Assembly: GCA_003142095.1 (NCBI GenBank)
Contig: PLON01000074.1
Coordinates: 1 to 58,822 of the forward strand
DNA length: 58,822 nt
Direction: 5' to 3'
From: Acidimicrobiaceae bacterium
GTDB lineage: Bacteria; Actinomycetota; Acidimicrobiia; Acidimicrobiales; RAAP-2
Within the stretch, counting starts at the first letter, position 1. Each line of letters begins with the position of its first letter. Positions 49,024-57,746 of the stretch are shown here, one piece after another. Made by a program: the position numbers and the translations under genes. Under the pieces are notes generated by a model that was not told the origin of the DNA, searched no databases, and worked only from the letters and a program-made list of their open reading frames with translations.

Positions 49024-49877
49024 TAGCTCCTCCTAGAGTTTCGAGACTGTGAGCGATCCAACGTAACAATGAGCGTCAGCACTACGCAGGTCGCGAGCAA
49101 GGCGACCATTGCGACCAACGTAGTAATCCGGGGGTTGTCGGTGGTGGGAGCGTTGTAGATCCAGACCGGAAGCGTGGTCCAGTTGTCGACGTTCGCGATC
49201 GTGAACTCGCCAAAGACCAACGCGATCGTCAACACGGACGCGGACATGAGCGCGGAGCGCAAGTTCGGAACGAGAACCCGCCAGATCGTGGAGATCCAGC
49301 CCGAACCGAGCGACCTGGACGCCTCCACCAAAGTTTTGAGATCCAGCGCCCCGAGGCCAGAGTCGAGGGAGCGGTACACGTAGGGCATCGCCAAGATGAC
49401 GTAGACGATCGCGAGCAGATACTGCGACGACCTCAACCACGCGGGTGCCGACTCCAACACGCCCGTGGCGTAGGCGATGGGGGGAATGATGATCGGCAGA
49501 ATGGTGATCACTTCCATCACCCGTCGAAAACGAGGCATTCGCAGGTGCACGTAGATGACGGTCGGCACCATGAGCAGCATGACTCCCGCCATGGTGATCA
49601 CGGCCATTTGCGTGGAGAGCCAGAGAGCCGAGATGAAACCGGGGGCGGAGGCGATCTGACTGAGTGGGGTGAGCGAGAAGCCTCCTGTGGGCTTTTGTAA
49701 GGAGAAGGCCATCGCCGCGTAAAACGGGACAATGAAGTACGCCGCGGCGAGCACGAGAATGACGCCGCGACCCCAGCGAATCTGGCGACGTCGTCGAGTT
49801 ACCGGGACGTCCGCCCTAAACGGCTGGTCGATGGTCGAGGGATCGGCAACCAGGGTGCCGAGTTCTAGCGAAGCCAT
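49023..49877 (-). CDS. phnV: ABC transporter permease, PhnV-like
   Basis: This 284-residue inner-membrane permease has six predicted helices and the EAA loop region KTLVEASRSLGSGWISTIWRV. It forms the pore with the other permease. It starts at 49877, 13 bases inside the upstream permease gene, and overlaps the ATPase start, so the operon is tightly coupled. Assignment to the phosphonate importer is by context. Confidence 0.8.
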   Translation of the reverse strand: MASLELGTLVADPSTIDQPFRADVPVTRRRRQIRWGRGVILVLAAAYFIVPFYAAMAFSLQKPTGGFSLTPLSQIASAPGFISALWLSTQMAVITMAGVMLLMVPTVIYVHLRMPRFRRVMEVITILPIIIPPIAYATGVLESAPAWLRSSQYLLAIVYVILAMPYVYRSLDSGLGALDLKTLVEASRSLGSGWISTIWRVLVPNLRSALMSASVLTIALVFGEFTIANVDNWTTLPVWIYNAPTTDNPRITTLVAMVALLATCVVLTLIVTLDRSQSRNSRRS

Positions 49878-50803
49878 CGCGACGTCCTTCGCCGTAGGAG
49901 AACATATCCAACGACGGTAATGAGCAAGATAACGATCATCGCGAAGGCCAGGGCGTAGGCGATGTTGTTCTCACCAGCGATCACGTTGCCCTGCAAGATG
50001 GAGCCGATTTGAATCGGCGTGATCGAGATGGTGCCCGTGGTCAACGCCTCGGCGGTGGCGTAGGCCGAAAACCCGCTGCCGAAAAGCAGAAACATGCTGC
50101 CCAGGATCGCCGGCGTCAGCACCGGTATGCCCACGTGGCGCCAGTAGCGCCACCGCGACGCACCGAGGTTCTCCGCCGCCTCGCGCCAGGCGGGGTGCAG
50201 CCCCGCGAAGGCGGGGGTGATGATGAGCACCATGAGCGGAATTTGGAAATACATGTAGACGAAGGCCACGCCCCAGAACTTGTAGAGGTCGAAGCCGTGA
50301 CTCCACGGATCGACCCCGATGGCGTTCAGCCACTTCGTGGCGACGCCCACAAAACCGAAGGACGCAATGAACATGAACGCGAGGTTGACGCCGCCGAACT
50401 GCGCGAGAACACCGGACGTGGCCGCCGAGATGCGTTTGAATGGCGCGTGCGAGGACGTTGAGATGGCGTAGGCGATGAAGGTCCCGAGGATTCCGGGAAT
50501 GATCGCCGTCACCAGCGCCAATTTGAGACTCGTCTCAAATCCGGTGCGAAACTGGCCGCCCGACAGAATGGTGTGAATGTTTTGCCAGGTGAAATGACCT
50601 GAGTTCGATCGAAACGCGTAGTTGATAATCGCGACCGTGGGCACCCCGAGTACCAAGATGACGTAGGACAAAAAGGGCAACACGGGAGCGCTGGTTCGCA
50701 ACCTACGAACCAGCGCTCCCCCGCCACCAGATCCGCTCTTTCCGTTCAGGCTCGAGACCCCGAGTGGGGGCGTTCGAGAGGCGGAATCAGAGAGGACCGT
50801 CAT
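49865..50803 (-). CDS. phnU: ABC transporter permease, PhnU-like
   Basis: This 312-residue permease begins with a cytoplasmic Ser/Gly-rich segment, then six helices. Its EAA loop reads WREAAENLGASRWRYWRHVGIPVL. Unlike the iron-type system earlier in the window, the two permease domains are separate genes here. It follows the binding-protein gene by 14 bases. Confidence 0.8.
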   Translation of the reverse strand: MTVLSDSASRTPPLGVSSLNGKSGSGGGGALVRRLRTSAPVLPFLSYVILVLGVPTVAIINYAFRSNSGHFTWQNIHTILSGGQFRTGFETSLKLALVTAIIPGILGTFIAYAISTSSHAPFKRISAATSGVLAQFGGVNLAFMFIASFGFVGVATKWLNAIGVDPWSHGFDLYKFWGVAFVYMYFQIPLMVLIITPAFAGLHPAWREAAENLGASRWRYWRHVGIPVLTPAILGSMFLLFGSGFSAYATAEALTTGTISITPIQIGSILQGNVIAGENNIAYALAFAMIVILLITVVGYVLLRRRTSRWLR

Positions 50804-50817
50804 GATTCAGGGCTCGG

Positions 50818-51948
50818 CTAGCTTCCGCTGACCGCTGAAGCCCAGTTCGCGTCCACCGTTGCGCCGGCCGCAGTCACCTGAGCTTGCGTCGGCAACGTGA
50901 GCGCCGCCGCCGGAGCCGCGGGCAGAGCCGCGACCCACGTCTTGTTGACGGTGTTGTTCGCCGTCATGGCCGCCAACTCAATGGGCCGCGCTTGGCCCTG
51001 GAGGAACAGGTTCTGACCGGTGACCGAGTACAAGTACTCCTCCCAGAGACGAGCGGCCGCCGGGTCCGGTGCATCTTTGGTGATCGCCTGGGTGTAGTAC
51101 GCCGCAATCGTGCCGTCCGTAGGAATGACCAACTTCCAGCCGGGCACGCTCGCCGCGACGCCGCCTTCCAAGTAGTCCCACCAAATAAGGATTGGCGTCG
51201 CACCCGAGGCGGCCGTGGCCGCCGTACCACCGGGTACGAAGTTGCCATCCTTGTTCAGGGTCGCGAAGAAGTTGATGCCGGGCTGAATGTTGCTGAACGA
51301 TCCGCCGTTGGCGATCGACGCCGCCCAGACGGCGTAGAACGCCGCCGACGCGGAGGTCGGGTCCTCGTTAATGGCGACCTCGTTCTTGTACATCGGGTTC
51401 GTCAGCTGCGCGAAGGACGTAGGACACGTGGTGACGATCTTGGTGTCACAGCCGATCGCGACGTAGCCGCCGTAGTCGTCGTACCAGCGCCCACTCGCGT
51501 CTTTGCCCGCGGTCGGGATGTCGGCCCAGGTCTGCACCTTGTACGGAGCCCACAGGTTCTCGTTGCCGGTGGCGTAGCTCGTACCGACGTCCACGACGTC
51601 CGGCGCGTCCCCGCGACCCTTTTGCGTGTTAATGGCGGTGATCTCTTCAGCGCTCGAACCGTTGGGGTTCTGGTCGTTGATCTTGATGCCGTACTTCTTG
51701 GTGAAGTCCTTCATAATGGCGCCATAGTTGGCCCAACCCGAAAGAGGAATGGTAATCACGTTGACGTGACCCTCTTTCTTCGCGGCTTTGATCAGCGCGC
51801 TCATTCCGCCGCCGGCCGTCGCCGAGGTCTCCTTCGACCAATTAACCGTCTTCGTCGCCGCGTTCGCGCCGCCAGCGACAGAGAGCGTCGTGAAGACTGT
51901 CCCTACCAGGCCGGCCGCGAAGGCGATCCTTAGTTTGTTTGAAATCAC
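50818..51948 (-). CDS. phnS: Phosphonate-type ABC transporter substrate-binding protein
   Basis: This 376-residue binding protein has a signal peptide (LRIAFAAGLVGTVFTTLSVAG, cleavage after ANA). The mature part has the two-lobe type-1 fold (VNVITIPLSGWANYGAIMKDF, APDVVDVGTSYA, LIWWDYLEGG). It is the first gene of the importer operon. Start is GTG 51948 with TAGGAGG about nine bases upstream. Family relatives transport 2-aminoethylphosphonate or other small anions. The exact ligand is not visible. Confidence 0.8.
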   Translation of the reverse strand: MISNKLRIAFAAGLVGTVFTTLSVAGGANAATKTVNWSKETSATAGGGMSALIKAAKKEGHVNVITIPLSGWANYGAIMKDFTKKYGIKINDQNPNGSSAEEITAINTQKGRGDAPDVVDVGTSYATGNENLWAPYKVQTWADIPTAGKDASGRWYDDYGGYVAIGCDTKIVTTCPTSFAQLTNPMYKNEVAINEDPTSASAAFYAVWAASIANGGSFSNIQPGINFFATLNKDGNFVPGGTAATAASGATPILIWWDYLEGGVAASVPGWKLVIPTDGTIAAYYTQAITKDAPDPAAARLWEEYLYSVTGQNLFLQGQARPIELAAMTANNTVNKTWVAALPAAPAAALTLPTQAQVTAAGATVDANWASAVSGS

Positions 51949-51985
51949 GCCTAAAGCCTCCTAAAAATGAGCGCACCTCGTTGAT

Positions 51986-52017
51986 GACTCGCCACGAGAG
52001 TAAGAGTCGCGAGTAAG
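51986..52017. promoter_or_regulatory. Repeat cluster in the importer promoter region
   Basis: The arms ACTCGC and GCGAGT and a direct repeat (CGAGAGTAA and GCGAGTAAG) crowd into 32 bases, 40-70 bases upstream of the binding-protein start. This is the only structured element in the 134-base gap between the two phosphonate gene groups. It is a plausible operator, without a known regulator match. Confidence 0.3.
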
Positions 52018-52082
52018 CGCAACGTGACGTCAGCGCGCAGCGTCGGTGTGCGGTCGTGAAATTTCTTGGGAGCGTTGAGTGA

Positions 52083-52751
52083 CTATTGCGCGACGAGAAT
52101 GTCAAGTCGCGCGAGATCTACAACGGTGTCGAGAACGCAGTCCGCACCGCTCTCGAGCAGTCGCGCTTCATCGTCGGTACCGCTTAAGACGCCAACGCAC
52201 TGGCCCACGCCCGCGCGGCGTCCGGCCTGCATGTCCGAGGCCGTGTCGCCCACCACCATGATCGTCTGAACCGCACTGACGCGCGAGCGAAGGGCGCAGA
52301 GAAGAATCATGTCCGGTGCCGGACGACCACGTCCCGCATCCGCCGGCGAGACGCGCAGACTAAACAGTTCCGACCAGTCGAGAATGTCAATCAAGACTTC
52401 GCGCGTCGCCGGGGAGAATCCCGTCGTCAACGCCACCGCGATACCGCGGCTCTTCAGTTCTTCCACGGCTTCTCGAGCTCCGGGTATTTCACTCACCCCG
52501 ACTTCTTGGGCCGCTGTCACAAAATGGCGCTCGAATGCGTCATTGGCGGCGTTCGCCCGAACGTCGAAGAGTTCGGTGAAGACTTCGATCTTCGACTGAC
52601 CCATCGTCTCGATGACGTATCCTTCCGCCTCGCGCGCGTCCTCGCCCGTGACACCGAGTTCGTCGATCGTACGACGGAACGCGTCGAGCACCAGGCCCTG
52701 GTCGTTCACCGTCGTACCGGCCATGTCAAAGCAGATCAACTCAATGGTCAT
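52083..52751 (-). CDS. Phosphonatase-like HAD hydrolase (PhnX-like)
   Basis: This 222-residue HAD protein has the distinctive phosphonatase motif FDMAGTTV (nucleophile D9) in place of DxDx(T/V), and VVGDTASDMQAGRRAG near the C-terminus. The cap contains MGQSKIEVF. K54 aligns with the Schiff-base lysine of true phosphonoacetaldehyde hydrolase (MGxxKI). Families of this type cluster with an FAD oxidoreductase, as here. Its ATG overlaps that gene's stop. A role in C-P bond cleavage of an aldehyde intermediate is inferred. Confidence 0.85.
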   Translation of the reverse strand: MTIELICFDMAGTTVNDQGLVLDAFRRTIDELGVTGEDAREAEGYVIETMGQSKIEVFTELFDVRANAANDAFERHFVTAAQEVGVSEIPGAREAVEELKSRGIAVALTTGFSPATREVLIDILDWSELFSLRVSPADAGRGRPAPDMILLCALRSRVSAVQTIMVVGDTASDMQAGRRAGVGQCVGVLSGTDDEARLLESGADCVLDTVVDLARLDILVAQ

Positions 52752-53878
52752 ATAAAACTCTCCTCCGCGATGGCTGGCGCCAACGTCATTCCTCGTCCGC
52801 CCGCGCCGGTAATGGCGGTGACGCCGCGCGCGAGATCGCGGCGGTAGTAAATCTCGTCGACGGCGGGCACCACCTGGTGATACACACCACTCCAGCGTCG
52901 CTCGATGGCCGGCAAGTCATCACCGATCAACTCACGAGCCGCCTGCACGATAAGCGTCATGGGCGCGTCGTAGGTCTCGAAGAGCCCCGGCTCATCCGCC
53001 TCGTGAGTATCGCCGATGGTGAGTCCTCCGTGTAGTCGCTGCTGGCACAGCAGCTGAACGGCGTAGCGACTCGCGAGCGACTCCTGTGGATCGAGCAGTT
53101 CGCTAGCGTCCGCTCGAAATCCTGGGTAGTAGCGAAAGGAGTCGCCGTTCGCGACCGACGTTGTTAGCGTTCGCTGCAAGGGCTCGGTCTCGGCCATGTT
53201 GAGGCGAACGCGACGTAGCGGTTCTCCTTCGAACAGTTCGGCCGCGAAGCCACTGATGGTGGCACCCACGCAGAGCCACACCTGATCGCCGCGATGGTGG
53301 ACGCCGCGATGATCGACAACCTCGTGGTCCGCCATCCCGACCAGTTCTCGTCCCGCTAGGTACTCGTAGCGTCCCGTCGCGGCCATGGCGTCACGTAACG
53401 CTCCGAGCGCGACGCGCGATTCAACGGCCGCGTCGCGATCGCAAAGGAGGCCGGCCTCGAACGTGCCGCGCAGCGCGGGGTTTCGCTTCACCACGTCGTT
53501 GCGACTCAGCAGTTCAAAACCGCGTTCGTCCGCGTCGTCGCGCGCGAGGGCGCGCTTGGCAACCTGCATTTCGGCGTCGGTATTCACCAACGACAGCGAG
53601 CCGTTCGCTCGAAACCCGACGCCGGGAACACGCTCGCCAATCTCCTGCCACAGTTCGCGTGACCGCAGCGCGAGCTTGAGTTCCGCGCCCGACGCGCGTC
53701 CGCTCACCCAGATCAGTCCGAAGTTGCGCACGGTTGCGCCATGGGGGGCGAGGTCGCGCTCAAGATGCACAACCTCAGCCCCGCGCATCAGCGCGAAGAG
53801 TGCGTGGACGGTGCCAAGAACGCCAGCTCCCACCACCACCGTGCGCTGGCCGTCGAGGGTTCCGTCGTCGTTCAACAC
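52748..53878 (-). CDS. FAD-dependent oxidoreductase of the phosphonate-associated (TIGR03364-like) family
   Basis: This 376-residue DAO-fold flavoenzyme has the FAD-binding GAGVLGTVHALFALMRG near the N-terminus and GAGGRGMTLAPAIAEE at the C-terminus. DAO enzymes oxidise amines. Relatives beside PhnX-like hydrolases are thought to convert aminophosphonates to phosphonoacetaldehyde-type products. The frame runs back over tadA, so the start is GTG 53878, seven bases after TAGTTT and behind GAGG. It overlaps the hydrolase gene by four bases. Confidence 0.85.
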   Translation of the reverse strand: MLNDDGTLDGQRTVVVGAGVLGTVHALFALMRGAEVVHLERDLAPHGATVRNFGLIWVSGRASGAELKLALRSRELWQEIGERVPGVGFRANGSLSLVNTDAEMQVAKRALARDDADERGFELLSRNDVVKRNPALRGTFEAGLLCDRDAAVESRVALGALRDAMAATGRYEYLAGRELVGMADHEVVDHRGVHHRGDQVWLCVGATISGFAAELFEGEPLRRVRLNMAETEPLQRTLTTSVANGDSFRYYPGFRADASELLDPQESLASRYAVQLLCQQRLHGGLTIGDTHEADEPGLFETYDAPMTLIVQAARELIGDDLPAIERRWSGVYHQVVPAVDEIYYRRDLARGVTAITGAGGRGMTLAPAIAEESFI

Positions 53879-53937
53879 TGTCCTCAAACTAAACGTGACA
53901 CGTTGCGCACGCGTGACCGATCGGTGTACGTTCGTCG

Positions 53938-54393
53938 CTATTCCCCGCGACGCTCGACAAAAAACTCGCGCAGCAGTGTCGCCGACTCGTCGGCCAACAC
54001 GTCGTACGTGAGCGACACCTCGTGTAGGAGCCGAGGATCGCTCAAGAGGTTGTAGCGCGAACCCACCGCGCCCGCTTTCTCGTCGAGCGCACCGATCACG
54101 AGACGCGCGACGCGAGCGTTGAGAAGCGCGCCGGCGCACATCGCGCAGGGCTCGAGCGTGACGTAGACCGTCACATCGTCCAGGCGCCAGTGACCTCGCT
54201 GGCGCGCCGCTTCGCGCAACGCCACGATCTCGGCGTGAGCGGTCGGGTCGTGATCGAACTCGCGCCGATTTTCGCCACTCCCGACGACAACGCCGTCCGC
54301 CACGATCACACAACCAATCGGCACGTCGTCGTGAGCCTTGGCGCGCGACGCCTCCACGAGGGCCTCTCGCATAAAGCGTTCGTCGTCACCCAT
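53938..54393 (-). CDS. tadA: tRNA-specific adenosine deaminase
   Basis: This 151-residue deaminase makes inosine at tRNA wobble position 34. The zinc-site motifs are TAHAEIVALR and PCAMCAGALLNAR. The start ATG 54393 (MGDDERFMREAL) is the family N-terminus. A GTG one codon upstream stands six bases after TACGAT and may be the leaderless start. The long upstream frame covers tRNA-Ser and is not coding. Confidence 0.95.
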   Translation of the reverse strand: MGDDERFMREALVEASRAKAHDDVPIGCVIVADGVVVGSGENRREFDHDPTAHAEIVALREAARQRGHWRLDDVTVYVTLEPCAMCAGALLNARVARLVIGALDEKAGAVGSRYNLLSDPRLLHEVSLTYDVLADESATLLREFFVERRGE

Positions 54394-54463
54394 CACGCAA
54401 AAATCGTAGGACACCGCGCCGCGCCCAAAATTCGTCGGGGACCACAGGGGTAGACTTCTCAAC

Positions 54464-54551
54464 GGAGGGGTGCGAGAGCGGCCGAATCGGGCAGTCTCGA
54501 AAACTGCTGTGTCTACGGGCACCGTGGGTTCAAATCCCACCTCCTCCGCCA
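54464..54551 (+). tRNA. tRNA-Ser (CGA anticodon)
   Basis: A class II tRNA. The acceptor GGAGGGG pairs with CTCCTCC (one G-U). The anticodon loop is CTCGAAA with anticodon CGA, and the variable arm is long. CCA is encoded. A terminator hairpin follows three bases later. Confidence 0.97.
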
Positions 54552-54553
54552 GC

Positions 54554-54585
54554 GAAAGACGGGTGACGTTTGTCACCCGTCTTTC
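54554..54585 (+). terminator. Terminator after tRNA-Ser(CGA)
   Basis: A perfect 14-bp stem (GAAAGACGGGTGAC and its complement, loop GTTT) starts right after the tRNA 3' end. The descending arm ends CTTTCCCATTT, giving a weak T-rich tail. Confidence 0.75.
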
Positions 54586-54652
54586 CCATTTCCTCGCCAC
54601 ACCCGGGCCAGTACGCTGGATTTGTCGCACGACCGCCAACTCAGGAGATCTC

Positions 54653-55990
54653 ATGGTTTCGTCACTCACCACGCACGTGGGCACCGAGCGCAAAGTCATC
54701 ACCGAACTGCCCGGACCTAAGTCCCAAGAGCTCCACGAACGCCGCAAGGCCGCCGTTAGTGCGGGACTCACCGTTGGATTCCCCGTGTACATCGATCGCG
54801 CCGAAGGCGCCATCTTGGTCGACGTCGACGGAAACCAGTTGCTCGACATGGGTTCGGGCATTGCGGTCACCGGCATCGGCCACGCCGCACCCGCTCTCGT
54901 GGACGCCGTCAGTCGCCAGGTAGCGAGCTTCACGCACACCTGCTTCATGGTGACGCCCTACGAAAGCTACGTCGAAGTGTGCGAAGCGCTCAGCGAACTG
55001 ACCCCCGGCGATCACGCGAAGACTTCGGCGCTGTTCAACTCAGGCGCCGAAGCGATTGAGAACGCGGTAAAGATCGCACGACTCGCCACCGGCAAGAGTG
55101 CCGTCATTGTCTTTGAACACGCGTACCACGGGCGAACGAACTTGACAATGGCTCTTACCGCGAAGAACATGCCCTACAAGGATCGCTTCGGGCCCTTCGC
55201 ACCCGAGGTGTATCGCGTTCCCATGAGCTACCCCTTCCGAGACGGGTTGAGTGGCCCCGACGCCGCGGCGCGCGCGATCAAGATCATCGAAACCGACATT
55301 GGCGTGCACAACGTCGCCGCGCTCCTCATCGAGCCAATCCAGGGCGAGGGCGGTTTCGTCGTTCCCGCGGACGGATTCCTGCCCGCACTGTCGAAGTGGA
55401 CGACCGACAACGGCGTCGTCTTCATCGCCGACGAGATTCAGAGTGGTTTCGGGCGCACCGGTGACTGGTTCGCGGTTAATCACGAGGGCGTCATTCCCGA
55501 CATCGTCACGACCGCCAAGGGCCTCGCCGGAGGCATGCCCCTCGCGGGCGTCACCGGTCGTGCGGAGCTCATGAACGCCGTGCACGAAGGTGGACTCGGT
55601 GGTACATACGGCGGCAACCCGGTCGCGGCCGTAGCGGCCCTCGCCACGATTCAAACCCTCAAAGAGCAGAACCTGCTCGAGCGCGCGAAGGAACTCGGCG
55701 AGATCATGTTGGCGTCGCTTCACTCGCTGGCGAAGGACGTTGCCATCATCGGAGACGTCCGCGGACGCGGCGCCATGATCGCCATGGAACTCGTCCAGCC
55801 CGGCACGAAAACGCCCAACGCCGCTGCGGCGAAGGCCGTCGTGAACTACTGCCAACAGCACGGCGTGATCGCGTTGATCTGTGGCACCGACGGCAACGTC
55901 ATTCGATTGCTTCCTCCGCTGATCATTAGTGACGACCAACTCGCCGATGGTCTCGCAGTGGTCGGCGCTGGGGTTCGGTCCGTTCGCTAG
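54653..55990 (+). CDS. gabT: 4-aminobutyrate-type aminotransferase (class III, PLP)
   Basis: This 445-residue class III aminotransferase has NSGAEAIENAVKIAR, the PLP contact EHAYHGRTN, FIADEIQSGFGRTG and the Schiff-base lysine in TTAKGLAGGMPLAG. The sequence fits bacterial GabT (GABA to succinate semialdehyde), though other omega-amino acids are possible. ATG 54653 has a clear AGGAG site and TACGCT further upstream. An aminophosphonate substrate would be a guess from proximity. Confidence 0.9.
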   Translation: MVSSLTTHVGTERKVITELPGPKSQELHERRKAAVSAGLTVGFPVYIDRAEGAILVDVDGNQLLDMGSGIAVTGIGHAAPALVDAVSRQVASFTHTCFMVTPYESYVEVCEALSELTPGDHAKTSALFNSGAEAIENAVKIARLATGKSAVIVFEHAYHGRTNLTMALTAKNMPYKDRFGPFAPEVYRVPMSYPFRDGLSGPDAAARAIKIIETDIGVHNVAALLIEPIQGEGGFVVPADGFLPALSKWTTDNGVVFIADEIQSGFGRTGDWFAVNHEGVIPDIVTTAKGLAGGMPLAGVTGRAELMNAVHEGGLGGTYGGNPVAAVAALATIQTLKEQNLLERAKELGEIMLASLHSLAKDVAIIGDVRGRGAMIAMELVQPGTKTPNAAAAKAVVNYCQQHGVIALICGTDGNVIRLLPPLIISDDQLADGLAVVGAGVRSVR

Positions 55991-56024
55991 TTCGTCGCCG
56001 TTCGGTGATTTTCGACAGGAGTTC

Positions 56025-57068
56025 ATGAATCGAGGTGTAAGACGCGTGCGCACGGGGTTGCGCATTGGCGTGGGTCTCGCCGCGGGCGCGGTGATTCTCG
56101 CGAGTTGTGGGACAACCGCCGTCGCGCCCCCGGTGCACCTCAGCGGGACACCCGCACTGAGTTTTGACGTGCCCCTGACCAACGTGGCCTGCACACTGAA
56201 TGACGTGTGCGTCGCGCTCGGCACGTCGAGCGCCGGCTCGGGGCCAACCTCGGTGGCGGAGTTCTCGACACCGCACGGCGACTGGCTCAACCTCGCCCTC
56301 CCCTCGGGCCCTTCGACCTTGTTGACAACGACCGCCTGTTCTGGGTCGCAGTGTCTGATCGGCGGATCACGTCCGGGTAGTGATCTCTTGTGGCTCTTCG
56401 ACTCCCACGGAGATTCGCTCAGCGCACTCACCGCGCCGGCGCAGGGCATCGGCGTGAGCTCGTTGACGTGCAACGCACTGGTCTGCGCGATGCTCGACAC
56501 CGGCCCCGGCGGCGTGCCGCGCTTCAGCGTGAGTTCCGACGTGGGGACGACGTGGTCGACGCCCGAACCTCTCGCCTTCGCCAAGGGTGACGCCGTGACT
56601 GCGTTCTCCTGCGGAACGACCGCAATCTGCGCGCTCGGACTGATGACGCCCGCACACGTGTTTGCGCTCTACGTGACCAGCGACGTTGGTGCGACCTGGA
56701 ATGAGCAAGCGACACCGAGTTCGTGGACGACGTTGACGTCACTGTCGTGTCAGCAGCGTCGTTGCGTAGCCCTCGCCGCGACGGCGACGGCGTCGCTCCT
56801 CGTGCGATCGTCGACTTTTACGCGAACCTGGAAAGTAACGACTTTGACGCACCGGGCGAGCGCACTCGCCTGTACGCCACTCCAGCAATGCGTCGTCGTG
56901 GGTCAGCGATCGGATGACGACCCCTGGCTCGCCATGGTGCACGACAAAAAGACCACCGCTGTGAAGTTGCGCTACGTCCCCTCCCCTCTTCTCGACGTGG
57001 CGTGCGGATCAAAGGTCTGCGCCGCGATTGGCATCACGACTCTTCTTAGTGTTCCTTCCAATACATAA
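56025..57068 (+). CDS. Secreted lipoprotein with a predicted seven-bladed Cys-pair beta-propeller
   Basis: This 347-residue lipoprotein has a lipobox (VILASC, Cys near residue 28). It then carries seven repeats of the form x-C-(4-6)-C-hydrophobic, for example ACTLNDVCVALG, ACSGSQCLIGG, TCNALVCAMLD, SCGTTAICALG, SCQQRRCVALA, ACTPLQQCVVVG and ACGSKVCAAIG. Each pair is likely a disulphide within one blade. Similar repeats occur in actinobacterial sialidase-like propellers. ATG 56025 follows AGGAG. The ligand or enzyme activity is unknown. Confidence 0.85.
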   Translation: MNRGVRRVRTGLRIGVGLAAGAVILASCGTTAVAPPVHLSGTPALSFDVPLTNVACTLNDVCVALGTSSAGSGPTSVAEFSTPHGDWLNLALPSGPSTLLTTTACSGSQCLIGGSRPGSDLLWLFDSHGDSLSALTAPAQGIGVSSLTCNALVCAMLDTGPGGVPRFSVSSDVGTTWSTPEPLAFAKGDAVTAFSCGTTAICALGLMTPAHVFALYVTSDVGATWNEQATPSSWTTLTSLSCQQRRCVALAATATASLLVRSSTFTRTWKVTTLTHRASALACTPLQQCVVVGQRSDDDPWLAMVHDKKTTAVKLRYVPSPLLDVACGSKVCAAIGITTLLSVPSNT

Positions 57069-57113
57069 AGGACTCGCGATCTTCGCGTCACGCGGCTATG
57101 GGAGGCTGGAAGG

Positions 57114-57725
57114 GTGAGTACGTCGGCCACGAGCCCCATTCCGCCCGGCTGGTATCCGGATCCCGCTGGGGCTCGCGAGTGGCGAGTCTGGACGGGCACA
57201 ACCTGGTCTGAGGTGACCCGACCGTACGGCGAACCCGTGAAGACGCCTCGGCTGGCGACAAGTTTCTCGTTGCTCTTGGCCCTACGACGAGTGCAGAACG
57301 TCGGCATCGTGGGGGTGCTCGGCGGACTCGGCCTGCTCGTGAGCGTCCTCGCACACTGGCCCGGAACGGCGCACCCGACACCCGAGTGGTTCGCCATTGT
57401 CGCCAGCAACGTTGCGGTGGCGTTCCTCGTCGTCGGAACAGCCGCCTGCGCCTTCGGGGTGAAGGAACTCGAGGGACGTTGGTCGCTCGCCGCGTTCGCG
57501 CCGGGAGTGAATCTCTTCATCGCGAGCGCCCTCGTCCGTCAACGACTCGGCATCCGCCCGGCGTGGCGAATCATCTCCGAGATCGCCCTGCTCGCCGTGT
57601 TTGTCGCCTCGTCGCGCGACGACCTCTGGCTGTGCGTAGGACCGGTCATCGTGGCGTACCTCGAATCAACTTGGTTCAGCACCCTCATCGACGGTCTCAG
57701 TGGTCGAGCCAACGTCGAGGGATAG
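57114..57725 (+). CDS. DUF2510-domain membrane protein
   Basis: This 203-residue protein opens with a DUF2510 motif (PPGWYPDPAGAREWRVWTGTTW), a short actinobacterial module usually tethered to the membrane. About four hydrophobic helices follow (VGIVGVLGGLGLLVSVLA, NVAVAFLVVGTAACAFGV and two more). Start GTG 57114 has GGAGG eight bases upstream. Function unknown. Confidence 0.85.
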   Translation: MSTSATSPIPPGWYPDPAGAREWRVWTGTTWSEVTRPYGEPVKTPRLATSFSLLLALRRVQNVGIVGVLGGLGLLVSVLAHWPGTAHPTPEWFAIVASNVAVAFLVVGTAACAFGVKELEGRWSLAAFAPGVNLFIASALVRQRLGIRPAWRIISEIALLAVFVASSRDDLWLCVGPVIVAYLESTWFSTLIDGLSGRANVEG

Positions 57726-57746
57726 AGCGCCCACCACGTCGTGACG

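Noticed and set aside
53938-54948. 336-codon frame that would extend tadA by about 185 residues
   Set aside because: The extension runs through the antisense of tRNA-Ser(CGA) and into gabT. TadA proteins begin at MGDDERFMRE, and a leaderless signal sits at that point.
55040-56584. 514-codon minus-strand frame across gabT and the lipoprotein gene
   Set aside because: Antisense to two well supported genes and without recognisable domains.
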